The translations under genes and the position numbers were made by a program. Under the pieces are notes generated by a model. That model did not search any database, was not told the DNA's origin, and saw only the letters and a program-made list of their open reading frames with translations. A stretch of DNA of 64,000 bases. Origin: Radiobacillus kanasensis. Lineage in GTDB: Bacteria; Bacillota; Bacilli; Bacillales; Amphibacillaceae. Location: the NCBI RefSeq assembly GCF_021049245.1, contig NZ_CP088020.1, positions 1,742,001-1,806,000 of the forward strand, written 5' to 3'. Shown here one piece after another: positions 9,542 to 17,700 of the stretch (position 1 is the stretch's first letter; each line of letters opens with the position of its first letter).

Positions 9542-10498
9542 ATGAACCGTTGGAATCGTTTTTTTATACAATTATTAACTTTTTTGATTATTGTAGCGAT
9601 TGGTTATCAGGTTGAACCGAATCCATTTGCCTTAAATGACTTATCGAACATAGATCAGGCAATACCTGTGAGCGAAAATGACACGCTCATGCAAACGATT
9701 AAAGAAAAACGGAAAGAATATGAAAAGGCACCAGAAAATGCCCAAATCCATGAAGTTTGGAAAAAGACGCCTGGACGAAACGGCTTAAAAGTGAACGTGG
9801 AGAAATCCTATAAGAAGATGAAAGAAGAGGGGAAGTTTGATGAATCCCTCCTTGTATATGACCAAGTAAAGCCAGAAGTCACGTTAGAGGATTTGCCGCC
9901 ATCCCCAATATACCGAGGGCATCCTGAAAAGCAGATGGTATCGTTATTAATAAATGTTGCATGGGGTGAGGATAATATTCCAAGTATCCTGAATACGTTG
10001 AAAAAGCAAAAAGTAAAAGCCACCTTTTTTATTGAAGGAAAGTGGGCGTCCAAAAATTCGGATCTCGTAAAGATGATCCGGGAAGAGGGTCACCTTATTG
10101 GAAATCACGCTTACGACCATCCGGATATGAGTCGCTTAAGTGGTGCTGAAAATCGCGAACAAATTGTGAAGACAAACGAAATATTAGAAGGCATTTTAGG
10201 AAAAAGACCGCTGTGGTTTGCGCCACCGAGTGGGAGCATGAATAAAGAGGTTGTCAAAATCGCAGCAGAGGAAGGGATGGAAACTATCCTTTGGACGGTA
10301 GATACAGTTGATTGGAAGAAGCCTACGACAGAAGTTATGGTTAATCGGGTGATGGGCAAACTACATCCTGGTGCTATGATTCTCATGCACCCAACGGATG
10401 TCATAGAAAGAGGGTTAGAAGACTTAATTTTGAATATTAAAGAGAAAAAGTATAAACTAGGTACTGTTGAACGATTACTAAGTGAGAAGAGATTTTAA
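9542..10498 (+). CDS. ylxY: Polysaccharide deacetylase family protein YlxY
   Basis: 318 residues. An N-terminal membrane anchor or uncleaved signal (residues 7-22) is followed by a linker and a NodB-like domain from about 135 on. Visible NodB motifs are ATFFIEGKWA and the metal-site motif GHLIGNHAYDHPDM (HxxxH). The first NodB motif, normally TFDDG with the catalytic Asp, reads LLINVAWGED here, so the usual catalytic base is absent; the same replacement is typical of YlxY as I recall it. The domain may bind rather than cleave sugar, or use different chemistry. The position between pnp and mlpA is the same as in B. subtilis. ATG has GAGGAGGG upstream. Confidence 0.88.
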   Translation: MNRWNRFFIQLLTFLIIVAIGYQVEPNPFALNDLSNIDQAIPVSENDTLMQTIKEKRKEYEKAPENAQIHEVWKKTPGRNGLKVNVEKSYKKMKEEGKFDESLLVYDQVKPEVTLEDLPPSPIYRGHPEKQMVSLLINVAWGEDNIPSILNTLKKQKVKATFFIEGKWASKNSDLVKMIREEGHLIGNHAYDHPDMSRLSGAENREQIVKTNEILEGILGKRPLWFAPPSGSMNKEVVKIAAEEGMETILWTVDTVDWKKPTTEVMVNRVMGKLHPGAMILMHPTDVIERGLEDLILNIKEKKYKLGTVERLLSEKRF

Positions 10499-10529
10499 TC
10501 TGCGTGCTTATTAAGTAGGAGGAAATAGT

Positions 10530-11747
10530 TTGCTACAAAGACATACTTGTCAAAATGGATTAAGAATTGTTCAAGAACACATTCCAGCTGTACGCTCTGT
10601 GACGATTGGCGTATGGGTATTAACTGGTTCAAGGAATGAAGCAGCTCCCATAAATGGAATCTCTCATTTTATCGAGCATATGTTTTTTAAAGGAACGAAA
10701 AAACGAACCGCTCTTGACATTGCCGAAGCATTTGATGCGATTGGAGGACAGGTGAATGCATTCACCTCCAAAGAGTATACGTGCTATTATGCAAAGGTCT
10801 TAGATACGCATAAGGAATTTGCTTTGGAAGTTTTAGCGGATATGTTTTTTCATTCCACATTTGATTCCGAAGAAATGGAACGTGAAAAGAAAGTAGTGTT
10901 AGAAGAAATAAAAATGGCAGAAGACACACCAGACGATATTGTTCATGATCTACTTTCCCAAGCTTCCTATGGAAAACATCCTTTAGGCTACCCGATATTG
11001 GGCTCACAAGAAACACTACAGTCCTTTCAAGCCGACGACTTACGATCTTACATAGATGATCGATATCGACCTGATAATGTCGTTATTTCCGTTGCTGGTA
11101 ATGTTGACGCAAGCTTCTTAGAAAAAATTGAAAGCTATTTTGGTAATTATGAAGGGGTCGATAGTCAAAAAGAACTGGAGAGTCCTGCCTTTTTGACGAA
11201 TCAAATCGTACGCAAGAAAGAGACCGAACAAGCCCACCTATGCTTAGGGTACAACGGATTACCACTCGCGCATGAGAATATGTATAGTCTTATTGTGATG
11301 AACAATGTGTTAGGTGGGAGTATGAGCTCTCGCTTGTTCCAAGAAATTCGCGAGAAAAAAGGGTTAGCATACTCGGTGTTTTCTTACCATAGTACGTTTG
11401 TGGATAGCGGTCTTCTAACCATATATGCAGGAACAGGGAATGAACAACTACCGCTTCTTAGAGAGACAATTGATGAGACAATAGCCAACTTCATACAGAA
11501 CGGCTTAACGGAGAAAGAGCTAAGAAATAGTAAAGAACAGCTTAAAGGTAGCTTAATGCTTAGCCTAGAGAGTACGAATAGTAGAATGAGTCGAAACGGA
11601 AAAAATGAATTGATTTTAGGACGTCATCGCACGTTAGATGAAATGATTGAGGAAATAGATGCGGTGACCATGGAAAGTACGAATCAAATCATCCAAGACG
11701 TCTTTTCTCAGCCTTTTTCAAGTGCGTTAGTTTCTTCCAACGCATAA
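10530..11747 (+). CDS. mlpA: M16 family zinc peptidase MlpA (YmxG)
   Basis: 405 residues, an M16B insulinase/processing-peptidase-like protein. The inverted zinc motif HxxEH is intact (HFIEH, residues 46-50), with the downstream Glu in the EREKKVVLEEIKMAED stretch. The C-terminal half is the second, non-catalytic M16 domain (LGYNGLPLAHENMYSLIVMN, SSRLFQEIREKKGLAYSVFS). In B. subtilis MlpA affects extracellular protease expression. The start is TTG with AGGAGGAA 6 nt upstream; LQRHTCQNGLRIV then matches the family start. A terminator follows at once. Its neighbours ylxY and ymxH match B. subtilis. Confidence 0.94.
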   Translation: MLQRHTCQNGLRIVQEHIPAVRSVTIGVWVLTGSRNEAAPINGISHFIEHMFFKGTKKRTALDIAEAFDAIGGQVNAFTSKEYTCYYAKVLDTHKEFALEVLADMFFHSTFDSEEMEREKKVVLEEIKMAEDTPDDIVHDLLSQASYGKHPLGYPILGSQETLQSFQADDLRSYIDDRYRPDNVVISVAGNVDASFLEKIESYFGNYEGVDSQKELESPAFLTNQIVRKKETEQAHLCLGYNGLPLAHENMYSLIVMNNVLGGSMSSRLFQEIREKKGLAYSVFSYHSTFVDSGLLTIYAGTGNEQLPLLRETIDETIANFIQNGLTEKELRNSKEQLKGSLMLSLESTNSRMSRNGKNELILGRHRTLDEMIEEIDAVTMESTNQIIQDVFSQPFSSALVSSNA

Positions 11748-11753
11748 ATTCTT

Positions 11754-11790
11754 AAAGCACACCTTCGTTTTTCGAATGGTGTGCTTTTTA
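11754..11790 (+). terminator. Rho-independent terminator after mlpA
   Basis: AAAGCACACC-TTCG pairs with CGAA-(T)-GGTGTGCTTT, then TTTA. The 3' edge touches the ribosome-binding site AGGAG of the next gene, so the hairpin could also affect expression of that gene. Confidence 0.8.
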
Positions 11791-11801
11791 GGAGTATTTC
11801 G

Positions 11802-12203
11802 ATGTTTGGAATCATTACACTCATTTTGTATATTCTCGCTGTTTTTGCCTTGTTAAGAAACGAAAGGAGAAGCCTGAAGTGGATTGGGGTAGGCTATTAT
11901 ATTCTGTTATCCATTGTTTTCCTAATCGGTGATTTGTATATAACGGACAAATACCACTTGCACGAAGGGCCAGTTCCAGAACAAGGATTCGCCACACACA
12001 TAGACTGGGTAAGTATTTTCGGATACTTCTTTATTATTCCGATGATATTCCTAATCGCCTACACGGGTTGGAAATGGTTGAAGTCCATCCGTTCAATAGG
12101 GTTGAGAATCTTTCTTAGGGTGTTGCTTATTACCCTACTATTAGGGATGGGGTACATATCTTTGTTTATATTTGTACTTATTTTTTATGGTTTTGCCCCG
12201 TAA
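11802..12203 (+). CDS. Four-helix small membrane protein, unknown function
   Basis: 133 residues, hydrophobic, with about four predicted membrane segments: IITLILYILAVFALL near the start, YYILLSIVFLIGDLY, VSIFGYFFIIPMIFLIAY, and LLITLLLGMGYISLFIFVLI near the end. A short outside or inside loop carries DKYHLHEGPVPEQG. I do not recognise a family. ATG 11802 is chosen because AGGAG lies 7 nt before it; the frame also extends to a GTG at 11781 inside the mlpA terminator, which is less likely. It is inserted between mlpA and ymxH, genes adjacent in B. subtilis. Confidence 0.75.
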   Translation: MFGIITLILYILAVFALLRNERRSLKWIGVGYYILLSIVFLIGDLYITDKYHLHEGPVPEQGFATHIDWVSIFGYFFIIPMIFLIAYTGWKWLKSIRSIGLRIFLRVLLITLLLGMGYISLFIFVLIFYGFAP

Positions 12204-12261
12204 TCCGGCATAGGACTCGCTCTTTTGAATACATTTAGTAGGAGAAAGAGGAGGCGATGGA

Positions 12262-12501
12262 ATGAGGTATCGTGACTTAAGCGGGAAAGAAATAGTCGAC
12301 GTTCGCAACGGTTCCAGATTAGGAATGTTAGGTCAAACAGATTTGGAATTAAACGAGAAGACAGGGGAAATTGAATCGTTTATCGTTCCCAACTATAAAT
12401 GGTTTGGGATGAAAAAAGAAGGCGATAACGTGCGGATGCATTGGAAAGATATTAATAAAATTGGGGACGACATGATTATCATTGATCCTAAAAATTCATA
12501 A
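12262..12501 (+). CDS. ymxH: YlmC/YmxH family PRC-barrel sporulation protein
   Basis: 79 residues forming a PRC-barrel-like domain: MRYRDLSGKEIVDVRNGSRLG, then the LELNEKTGEIESFIVPNYK strand pair and DDMIIIDPK at the end. This matches the YlmC/YmxH family, conserved in spore formers and placed just before the spoVF operon. The molecular role is not established. The start has AGAGGAGGCGATGGA upstream. A terminator follows. Confidence 0.88.
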   Translation: MRYRDLSGKEIVDVRNGSRLGMLGQTDLELNEKTGEIESFIVPNYKWFGMKKEGDNVRMHWKDINKIGDDMIIIDPKNS

Positions 12502-12512
12502 GGTACAAACAC

Positions 12513-12557
12513 AAAAAGGAGTACATCTGCCTATACTAGGTAGTGTACTTCTTTTTC
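12513..12557 (+). terminator. Rho-independent terminator after ymxH
   Basis: GAAAAAG-type stem: AAAAAGGAGTACA on the left pairs with TGTACTTCTTTTT on the right; the inner part CTGCCTA/TAGGTAG extends it. It isolates the dpaAB operon downstream, which has its own sporulation promoter. Confidence 0.75.
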
Positions 12558-12615
12558 TTTCGATAAAAAGACAGGGTAAGCATCCATTTTTCATGCATCA
12601 AGGACACTTGCAATT

Positions 12616-12643
12616 CACTTCATGCGATATCCTTCATATTATA
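12616..12643 (+). promoter_or_regulatory. Candidate SigK promoter for dpaAB
   Basis: CACT at 12616 and CATATTATA at 12635-12643 match the mother-cell SigK consensus (mACm, about 16 nt, CATAnnnTA); the spacer here is 15 nt. The -10 is a perfect match. In B. subtilis spoVF is transcribed by SigK. The start codon of dpaA lies 35 nt downstream with GGTGAGGTG before it. Confidence 0.6.
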
Positions 12644-12677
12644 AATTGTAAAGTTTAACTCCAGGTGAGGTGAAAAC

Positions 12678-13574
12678 ATGAAATCAGCCAAAAACATCGC
12701 AATTTTAGGCGGTGATGCAAGATATCTACAAATGATTAAACAATTATCCAAATCAGAGGATATACACATACAAGTAGTTGGGTTTGATCATTTAAACCAA
12801 GGATACACCGGTGTTAACCAGGTGGAAATGGAAGATTTACGTGTTTCTGAATTAGACGCGGTTATTCTTCCTATTCCGGGAACAGATGATCAAGGATTTA
12901 TCGAAACCACTTTTTCGGATCAAAAGATTCAAATTACTCCAGAGTGGCTAAACCAGTTATCGAAGCATTGCGTTGTATTTAGTGGAATTGCTAATGATTA
13001 TCTAATTGTAAATGTAAAAAAAGCTGGAGTTCGTCTTGTCCCACTAATGAAGCGAAATGATGTTGCCATCTACAATTCTATTCCAACTGTCGAAGGAACG
13101 ATTATGATGGCAATTCAACACACAGACTTTACCATCCACAGTTCCAATGTTGTAGTTTTAGGTTTAGGAAGAGTTGGGATGAGTGTTGCAAGTAAGTTTT
13201 CAGCATTAGGTGCCAAAGTATTTGTTGGTTCGAGGAAGAAAGAAGATATCGCACGAAGTACCGAAATGGGATTAGAAGGTTTTCACATGAATCAGCTTTC
13301 TTCATATACTCCTAATTGTGACATTCTTATTAATACAGTACCGGCCAAAATAGTGACCGATGATGTCATTAAACCGATGATGGCACATGCTTTGATCATT
13401 GACCTAGCCTCAAAGCCTGGTGGAACCGATTTTGAGTATGCTGATAAAAGAGGAATTAAGGCCATTCATGCATTAGGCTTACCAGGCATTGTGGCTGCGA
13501 AAACAGCAGGGGAAATACTTGGTACAGTAATTGAGCAGGTCTTAAAGGAACATCAAGAAGAAAGGGGTCTTTAA
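12678..13574 (+). CDS. dpaA: Dipicolinate synthase subunit A
   Basis: 298 residues (SpoVFA). With DpaB it oxidises dihydrodipicolinate to dipicolinic acid, which accumulates in the spore core with calcium. N-terminal IAILGGDARYLQMI and a second Rossmann nucleotide-binding motif VVVLGLGRVGMSVASKFSALGA near residue 160 are typical of DpaA. The GLPGIVAAKTAGEILG segment near the C-terminus is also conserved. dpaB follows after 3 nt. A SigK-like promoter lies upstream. The enzyme acts in the mother cell; that is known for the family. Confidence 0.96.
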   Translation: MKSAKNIAILGGDARYLQMIKQLSKSEDIHIQVVGFDHLNQGYTGVNQVEMEDLRVSELDAVILPIPGTDDQGFIETTFSDQKIQITPEWLNQLSKHCVVFSGIANDYLIVNVKKAGVRLVPLMKRNDVAIYNSIPTVEGTIMMAIQHTDFTIHSSNVVVLGLGRVGMSVASKFSALGAKVFVGSRKKEDIARSTEMGLEGFHMNQLSSYTPNCDILINTVPAKIVTDDVIKPMMAHALIIDLASKPGGTDFEYADKRGIKAIHALGLPGIVAAKTAGEILGTVIEQVLKEHQEERGL

Positions 13575-13577
13575 GAT

Positions 13578-14165
13578 ATGTCGTTAAAAGGGAAACGTAT
13601 TGGTTTTGGGTTAACAGGATCTCATTGCACGTATGAAGCAGTGTTTCCACAAATTGAAAAGTTAGTGGAACAAGGTGCAGATGTGGTCCCAGTTGTGTCT
13701 TATACGGTACAGAACACAGACACGAAATTTGGAAAGGCAAAAGATCACCTTCAACGAATAAGAGAGATTACTGGTAAGGATTTAATTACGGCCATTCCGG
13801 AAGCAGAGCCTTTAGGTCCTGCAGCTCCGTTAGATTGCATGGTTATCGCTCCATTGACTGGAAATTCGATGAGTAAATTGGCAAATGGTCTAACCGATAA
13901 TCCAGTTTTAATGGCAGCAAAGGCTACCATTCGTAATGGGAATCCGGTGGTATTAGGCATTTCAACGAACGATGCACTAGGTTTAAACGGGGTAAACTTA
14001 ATGAGACTTATGGCAACGAAATTAATTTATTTCATTCCGTACGGTCAAGATGATTATATTAAAAAACCGAATTCCATGGTGTCTGACATGGAATTGTTAT
14101 CCGACTCAGTCGAAGAAGCTCTAGAATTCAAGCAAATTCAACCCGTTATTATCGAGAGAATGTAA
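13578..14165 (+). CDS. dpaB: Dipicolinate synthase subunit B
   Basis: 195 residues (SpoVFB), a flavoprotein-like fold related to Dfp/UbiX. Recognisable segments are MSLKGKRIGFGLTGSHCTYE, APLTGNSMSKLANGLTDNPV and FIPYGQDDYIKKPNSMVSDM. It is the small subunit of dipicolinate synthase. It starts 3 nt past dpaA and is co-transcribed. The gap to asd contains a nested inverted repeat rather than a simple terminator, so the sporulation transcript could in principle enter asd. Confidence 0.96.
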   Translation: MSLKGKRIGFGLTGSHCTYEAVFPQIEKLVEQGADVVPVVSYTVQNTDTKFGKAKDHLQRIREITGKDLITAIPEAEPLGPAAPLDCMVIAPLTGNSMSKLANGLTDNPVLMAAKATIRNGNPVVLGISTNDALGLNGVNLMRLMATKLIYFIPYGQDDYIKKPNSMVSDMELLSDSVEEALEFKQIQPVIIERM

Positions 14166-14185
14166 TCAAAATGACCCTTTCTGTA

Positions 14186-14320
14186 CCTTACTAGTGTAAG
14201 AGTATGTTAGAATATATTATTATTACGTGTTCAAAAGGAAGATAAAAGCGGGGAATCGTTTCAAGCGATTTTCCCGGACTTTTTGAACATCCTTTATTTA
14301 TGAAACTATTACACTAGTAA
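14186..14320 (+). repeat. Nested inverted repeat in the dpaB-asd gap
   Basis: CTTACTAGTGTAA (14186-14198) is repeated exactly inverted as TTACACTAGTAAG (14308-14320). Between them is a second, inner palindrome: GTGTTCAAAAGG near 14228 facing GGACTTTTTGAAC near 14278, with an apical CGGGGAATCG/CGATTTTCCCG stem. The 135-bp unit resembles a tiny mobile palindromic element or a structured leader. A TGTTAGAAT sequence at 14205-14213 (extended -10 type) lies within it and could start the asd transcript. The inner left end recurs after ribF at about 5541. Confidence 0.65.
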
Positions 14321-14344
14321 GAAAAAAGAGAGGAGAAATTTTTA

Positions 14345-15391
14345 GTGGAAAATCAAAATGGCTATCATGTTGCCGTTGTTGGCGCAACAGGAGCAGTTGG
14401 ACAAAAAATGTTGGAAACATTAGAGAAAAAGAACTTCCCAATGGAAAGCTTAACTTTACTTTCATCCAGCCGTTCCGCTGGTAAAAAAATAAATTTTAAA
14501 GGTGAGGAGTATGTCGTACAAGAAGCGAAACCAGAAAGCTTTGAAGGCATACAAATTGCTTTATTCTCAGCAGGAGGCTCTGTATCGAAACAGCTTGCTC
14601 ACGAAGCGGTAAAAAGAGGCGCAGTTGTTATCGATAACACAAGTGCGTTCCGTATGGATAAAGATGTTCCATTAGTTGTTCCAGAAGTCAACGAAGAGGA
14701 CTTGAAAAATCATAATGGAATCATTGCAAATCCAAACTGTTCTACGATTCAAATGGTAGCAGCATTAAAACCGTTACAAGATGCATATGGTCTTTCAAGA
14801 ATCATTGTGTCTACGTATCAAGCGGTTTCAGGTGCAGGTACGATTGCAACTGATGAATTACACAACCAATCACGCGATATGTTAGAAGGAAAAGAAGCAA
14901 AAGCGGAAATCCTTCCTGTTAAAGGCGATAAAAGGCATTTTCCAATTGCTTTTAACGCACTTCCTCAGATCGATGTATTCCAAGATAACGGATATACGTT
15001 TGAGGAAATGAAAATGATTAATGAGACGAAGAAAATTATGCACGCGCCAGAGCTTCAGGTTTCAGCTACGTGTGTTCGTCTTCCGATTGTTACTTCTCAT
15101 GCAGAAAGTGTCTATATTGAATTGGATCAAGAGGGTTTAGAGGTTGCAGATTTACACAAAGCACTACAATCAGCAGACGGTGTCGTATTAGAGGATAATC
15201 CTTCTGAGCAAGTATATCCGACTCCACTTAGTGCAGCTAATAAGAGCGACGTGTTCGTTGGACGTGTTCGAAAAGATTTAGATAACCCGAAAGGTTTCCA
15301 TTTATGGGTAGTATCCGACAACCTTCTAAAGGGAGCAGCGTGGAATTCTGTACAAATCGCAGAAAGTCTTATCAAAAATAATTTGCTGTGA
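14345..15391 (+). CDS. asd: Aspartate-semialdehyde dehydrogenase
   Basis: 348 residues. It reduces aspartyl phosphate to aspartate semialdehyde with NADPH, the branch point to lysine/DAP and to homoserine. The N-terminal VAVVGATGAVGQKMLETLE is the Rossmann motif, and the catalytic Cys lies in NPNCSTIQMV near residue 132. The substrate-binding stretch VSTYQAVSGAGTIATDEL is present. The start is GTG with AGAGGAG upstream. dapG follows after 19 nt. With dapG and dapA it forms the aspartate-to-DAP gene group adjacent to dipicolinate synthase. Confidence 0.97.
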   Translation: MENQNGYHVAVVGATGAVGQKMLETLEKKNFPMESLTLLSSSRSAGKKINFKGEEYVVQEAKPESFEGIQIALFSAGGSVSKQLAHEAVKRGAVVIDNTSAFRMDKDVPLVVPEVNEEDLKNHNGIIANPNCSTIQMVAALKPLQDAYGLSRIIVSTYQAVSGAGTIATDELHNQSRDMLEGKEAKAEILPVKGDKRHFPIAFNALPQIDVFQDNGYTFEEMKMINETKKIMHAPELQVSATCVRLPIVTSHAESVYIELDQEGLEVADLHKALQSADGVVLEDNPSEQVYPTPLSAANKSDVFVGRVRKDLDNPKGFHLWVVSDNLLKGAAWNSVQIAESLIKNNLL

Positions 15392-15410
15392 AATTAGAGG
15401 TGTCTTATAA

Positions 15411-16628
15411 ATGAAATTATTAGTACAAAAATTTGGTGGAACGTCCGTTCAAAATACAGAAACACGCGCGAATGCGATTGAGCATATAAAATCAGCCGTT
15501 TTAGAAGGCTATAAAGTGGTTGTTGTGGTATCTGCCATTGGTAGACATCCACAGCCTTACGCAACAGACTCCTTACTGGAGCTTGTTGGATTTCCGAACA
15601 CGAATATTAGCAAACGCGAACAGGATTTACTTTTGTCCTGTGGAGAAACGATTTCGTCCGTCGTTTTTTCTAATGAATTAAAAGAACAAAGCTTGTCATC
15701 GATAGCATTAACAGGTGCGCAAGCAGGATTTGTTACGAGTAAAGACTTCACAGAAGCAAAAATTAAAGCGATGGAAGTCGGCAGGGTACGAAAAGAATTA
15801 AAAGAACATGATGTGGTAGTCGTGGCTGGATTCCAAGGTGCCACCGAAGATGGAGAAATCACGACAATTGGTAGAGGCGGTAGTGATACTTCTGCAGCTG
15901 CACTGGGCGCGGCCCTCGACGCAGACTATATTGATATCTTTACCGATGTAGAAGGTATTATGACCGCGGATCCAAGAGTGGTTGAAGATGCACAGACATT
16001 GGATGTTGTGACATATTCAGAAATCTGTAACTTAGCTTATCAAGGGGCTAAGGTCGTGCATCCACGTGCAGTAGAAATTGCAATGCAGGCGGAAGTGCCA
16101 ATGCGTGTAAGGTCTACCCATTCGAAGGATACTGGTACTTTGGTTACTTCTTCAAGAGATGATGTGAAAGGAAAAGACATTCCTGACCGTCTTGTAACTG
16201 GTATTGCCCATATGTCAGGTATCACACAAATCAAAGTGGAAGCCAATGAAGAACCATATCACCTACAGTCCGAGGTATTTAAAGTGATGGCGGAAGCAGG
16301 TATTTCTGTTGACTTTATTAACATCTCTCCAACTGGAGTGGTGTACACCATCCCAGAAATTTATACAGAAGATGCAGTTGAGCTATTAGATAAGTTAGGA
16401 TACAAGCCATTTCTAGAGAAGAATTGTGCAAAAGTATCTGTTGTTGGTGCAGGAATGACAGGAGTGCCAGGGGTAACGGCTAGAATCGTGCAAACCCTAA
16501 CAGATGCCGGCGTGCAGATTTTACAATCCGCAGATAGTCACACCACGATTTGGGTCCTTATTCGTCAGGATGACCTTGTTCCAGCTGTCAATGCCCTTCA
16601 TCAAACATTTGAATTAAATGTTCAATAA
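15411..16628 (+). CDS. dapG: Aspartokinase I
   Basis: 405 residues. It phosphorylates aspartate. The N-terminal kinase motif KFGGTSVQNTE, GFQGATEDGEITTIGRGGSDT and a C-terminal pair of ACT domains (GITQIKVEAN, VVGAGMTGVPGVTARIVQTL) are present. Position between asd and dapA identifies it as the DapG isozyme, which in B. subtilis is the DAP-inhibited, sporulation-linked aspartokinase. No lysine riboswitch is seen upstream, consistent with DapG rather than LysC. A hairpin without a U-tract (GAGGATAC at 16656 facing GTATCCTC at 16675) sits in the gap to dapA. Confidence 0.95.
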   Translation: MKLLVQKFGGTSVQNTETRANAIEHIKSAVLEGYKVVVVVSAIGRHPQPYATDSLLELVGFPNTNISKREQDLLLSCGETISSVVFSNELKEQSLSSIALTGAQAGFVTSKDFTEAKIKAMEVGRVRKELKEHDVVVVAGFQGATEDGEITTIGRGGSDTSAAALGAALDADYIDIFTDVEGIMTADPRVVEDAQTLDVVTYSEICNLAYQGAKVVHPRAVEIAMQAEVPMRVRSTHSKDTGTLVTSSRDDVKGKDIPDRLVTGIAHMSGITQIKVEANEEPYHLQSEVFKVMAEAGISVDFINISPTGVVYTIPEIYTEDAVELLDKLGYKPFLEKNCAKVSVVGAGMTGVPGVTARIVQTLTDAGVQILQSADSHTTIWVLIRQDDLVPAVNALHQTFELNVQ

Positions 16629-16727
16629 ATGAAAAGATAATAGTTAGATAAGAAAGAGGATACGGTCTAATACTGTATCCTCGTATCTACCTACCCTGCA
16701 TGAAGCGTATGAAAGGGGAACAGAAGA

Positions 16728-17597
16728 ATGTACTTTGGTAAGGTTTTAACAGCGATGGTTACCCCGTTTGATGGCGAGGGGAACCTAGATTTAGATCGAA
16801 CAACAGAATTGGTGAACTACCTTTTAGATAATGGCACAGATGGATTGGTTGTTGCGGGGACGACTGGAGAATCTCCAACGTTATCCCACGCCGAGAAATT
16901 ATCCTTATTTAAGCATGTAGTGGAAGTGGTTGACAAACGGGTTCCGGTCATAGCGGGTACTGGTAGTAACAATACAGAGGCTAGTATAAAGCTTACGAAG
17001 GAAGCAGAGGCTGTTGGGATTGACGCTGCTTTACTAGTGACACCATACTACAATAAACCAAGTCAGCAGGGTCTTATTCAGCATTTTAATGAAGTGGCCA
17101 ATCAAACGACATTACCAATCATGCTTTATAACATTCCAGGTCGATCCGTTGTTCGCATACAGCCAGAAACGGTGATAGAGCTTGCCCAGACTTCAAATAT
17201 TGTCTCCATTAAAGATTCGACTGGTGACTTAGATGCTATTTCTTCTATAATTGAAAGTACTCCAGACGATTTTTCTTTATATAGTGGGGACGATAGTTTA
17301 ACCTTACCAATCTTATCGATTGGAGGAGAAGGTATTGTATCCGTTGCTTCTCATGTCATTGGCCAACAATTGCAAGAGATGGTAACGGCTTATGAACAAG
17401 GAAATGTAAAAGAAGCGGCTAACATGCACCGTAAACTTCAACCGATTATGAAAGGCATGTTTATTGCACCATCGCCAACCCCTGTGAAAGCTGCATTAAA
17501 AGCAAAAGGCTTGGATGTAGGTAATGTTCGATTACCGCTTATTGATCTATCTTCCGAGGAACAAAAGCAATTATTTGAGATACTATCATGGATATGA
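16728..17597 (+). CDS. dapA: 4-hydroxy-tetrahydrodipicolinate synthase
   Basis: 289 residues, TIM-barrel class I aldolase. It condenses pyruvate with aspartate semialdehyde. Diagnostic motifs are VVAGTTGESPTLS, MLYNIPGRSVV (catalytic Tyr) and VSIKDSTGD with the Schiff-base Lys near residue 162. Its product feeds both DAP for peptidoglycan and dipicolinate made by DpaAB, so its location next to dpaAB is functional. The start ATG has AGGGGAACAG upstream. A terminator follows. In B. subtilis rnjB comes next; here it does not. Confidence 0.97.
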   Translation: MYFGKVLTAMVTPFDGEGNLDLDRTTELVNYLLDNGTDGLVVAGTTGESPTLSHAEKLSLFKHVVEVVDKRVPVIAGTGSNNTEASIKLTKEAEAVGIDAALLVTPYYNKPSQQGLIQHFNEVANQTTLPIMLYNIPGRSVVRIQPETVIELAQTSNIVSIKDSTGDLDAISSIIESTPDDFSLYSGDDSLTLPILSIGGEGIVSVASHVIGQQLQEMVTAYEQGNVKEAANMHRKLQPIMKGMFIAPSPTPVKAALKAKGLDVGNVRLPLIDLSSEEQKQLFEILSWI

Positions 17598-17608
17598 TGG
17601 AGAATTAG

Positions 17609-17645
17609 AAACGATGACTTTTTTAGAGAAGTCATCGTTTTTGTT
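17609..17645 (+). terminator. Rho-independent terminator after dapA
   Basis: AAACGATGACT pairs with AGTCATCGTTT around a TTTTTAGAGA loop, followed by TTG then TTT. It closes the asd-dapG-dapA transcript and marks the left edge of the accessory block. Confidence 0.8.
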
Positions 17646-17700
17646 TATTAAAAGGAAAGTGCTGGTAAGTATCGAAATGGATAGGGAGGAGGAATGCAAT

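Noticed and set aside
12640..17700. Lysine riboswitch or other riboswitch before asd, dapG or dapA
   Set aside because: The leaders were inspected for a long conserved L-box-like structure; only simple inverted repeats were seen. DapG-type aspartokinase genes normally lack it.
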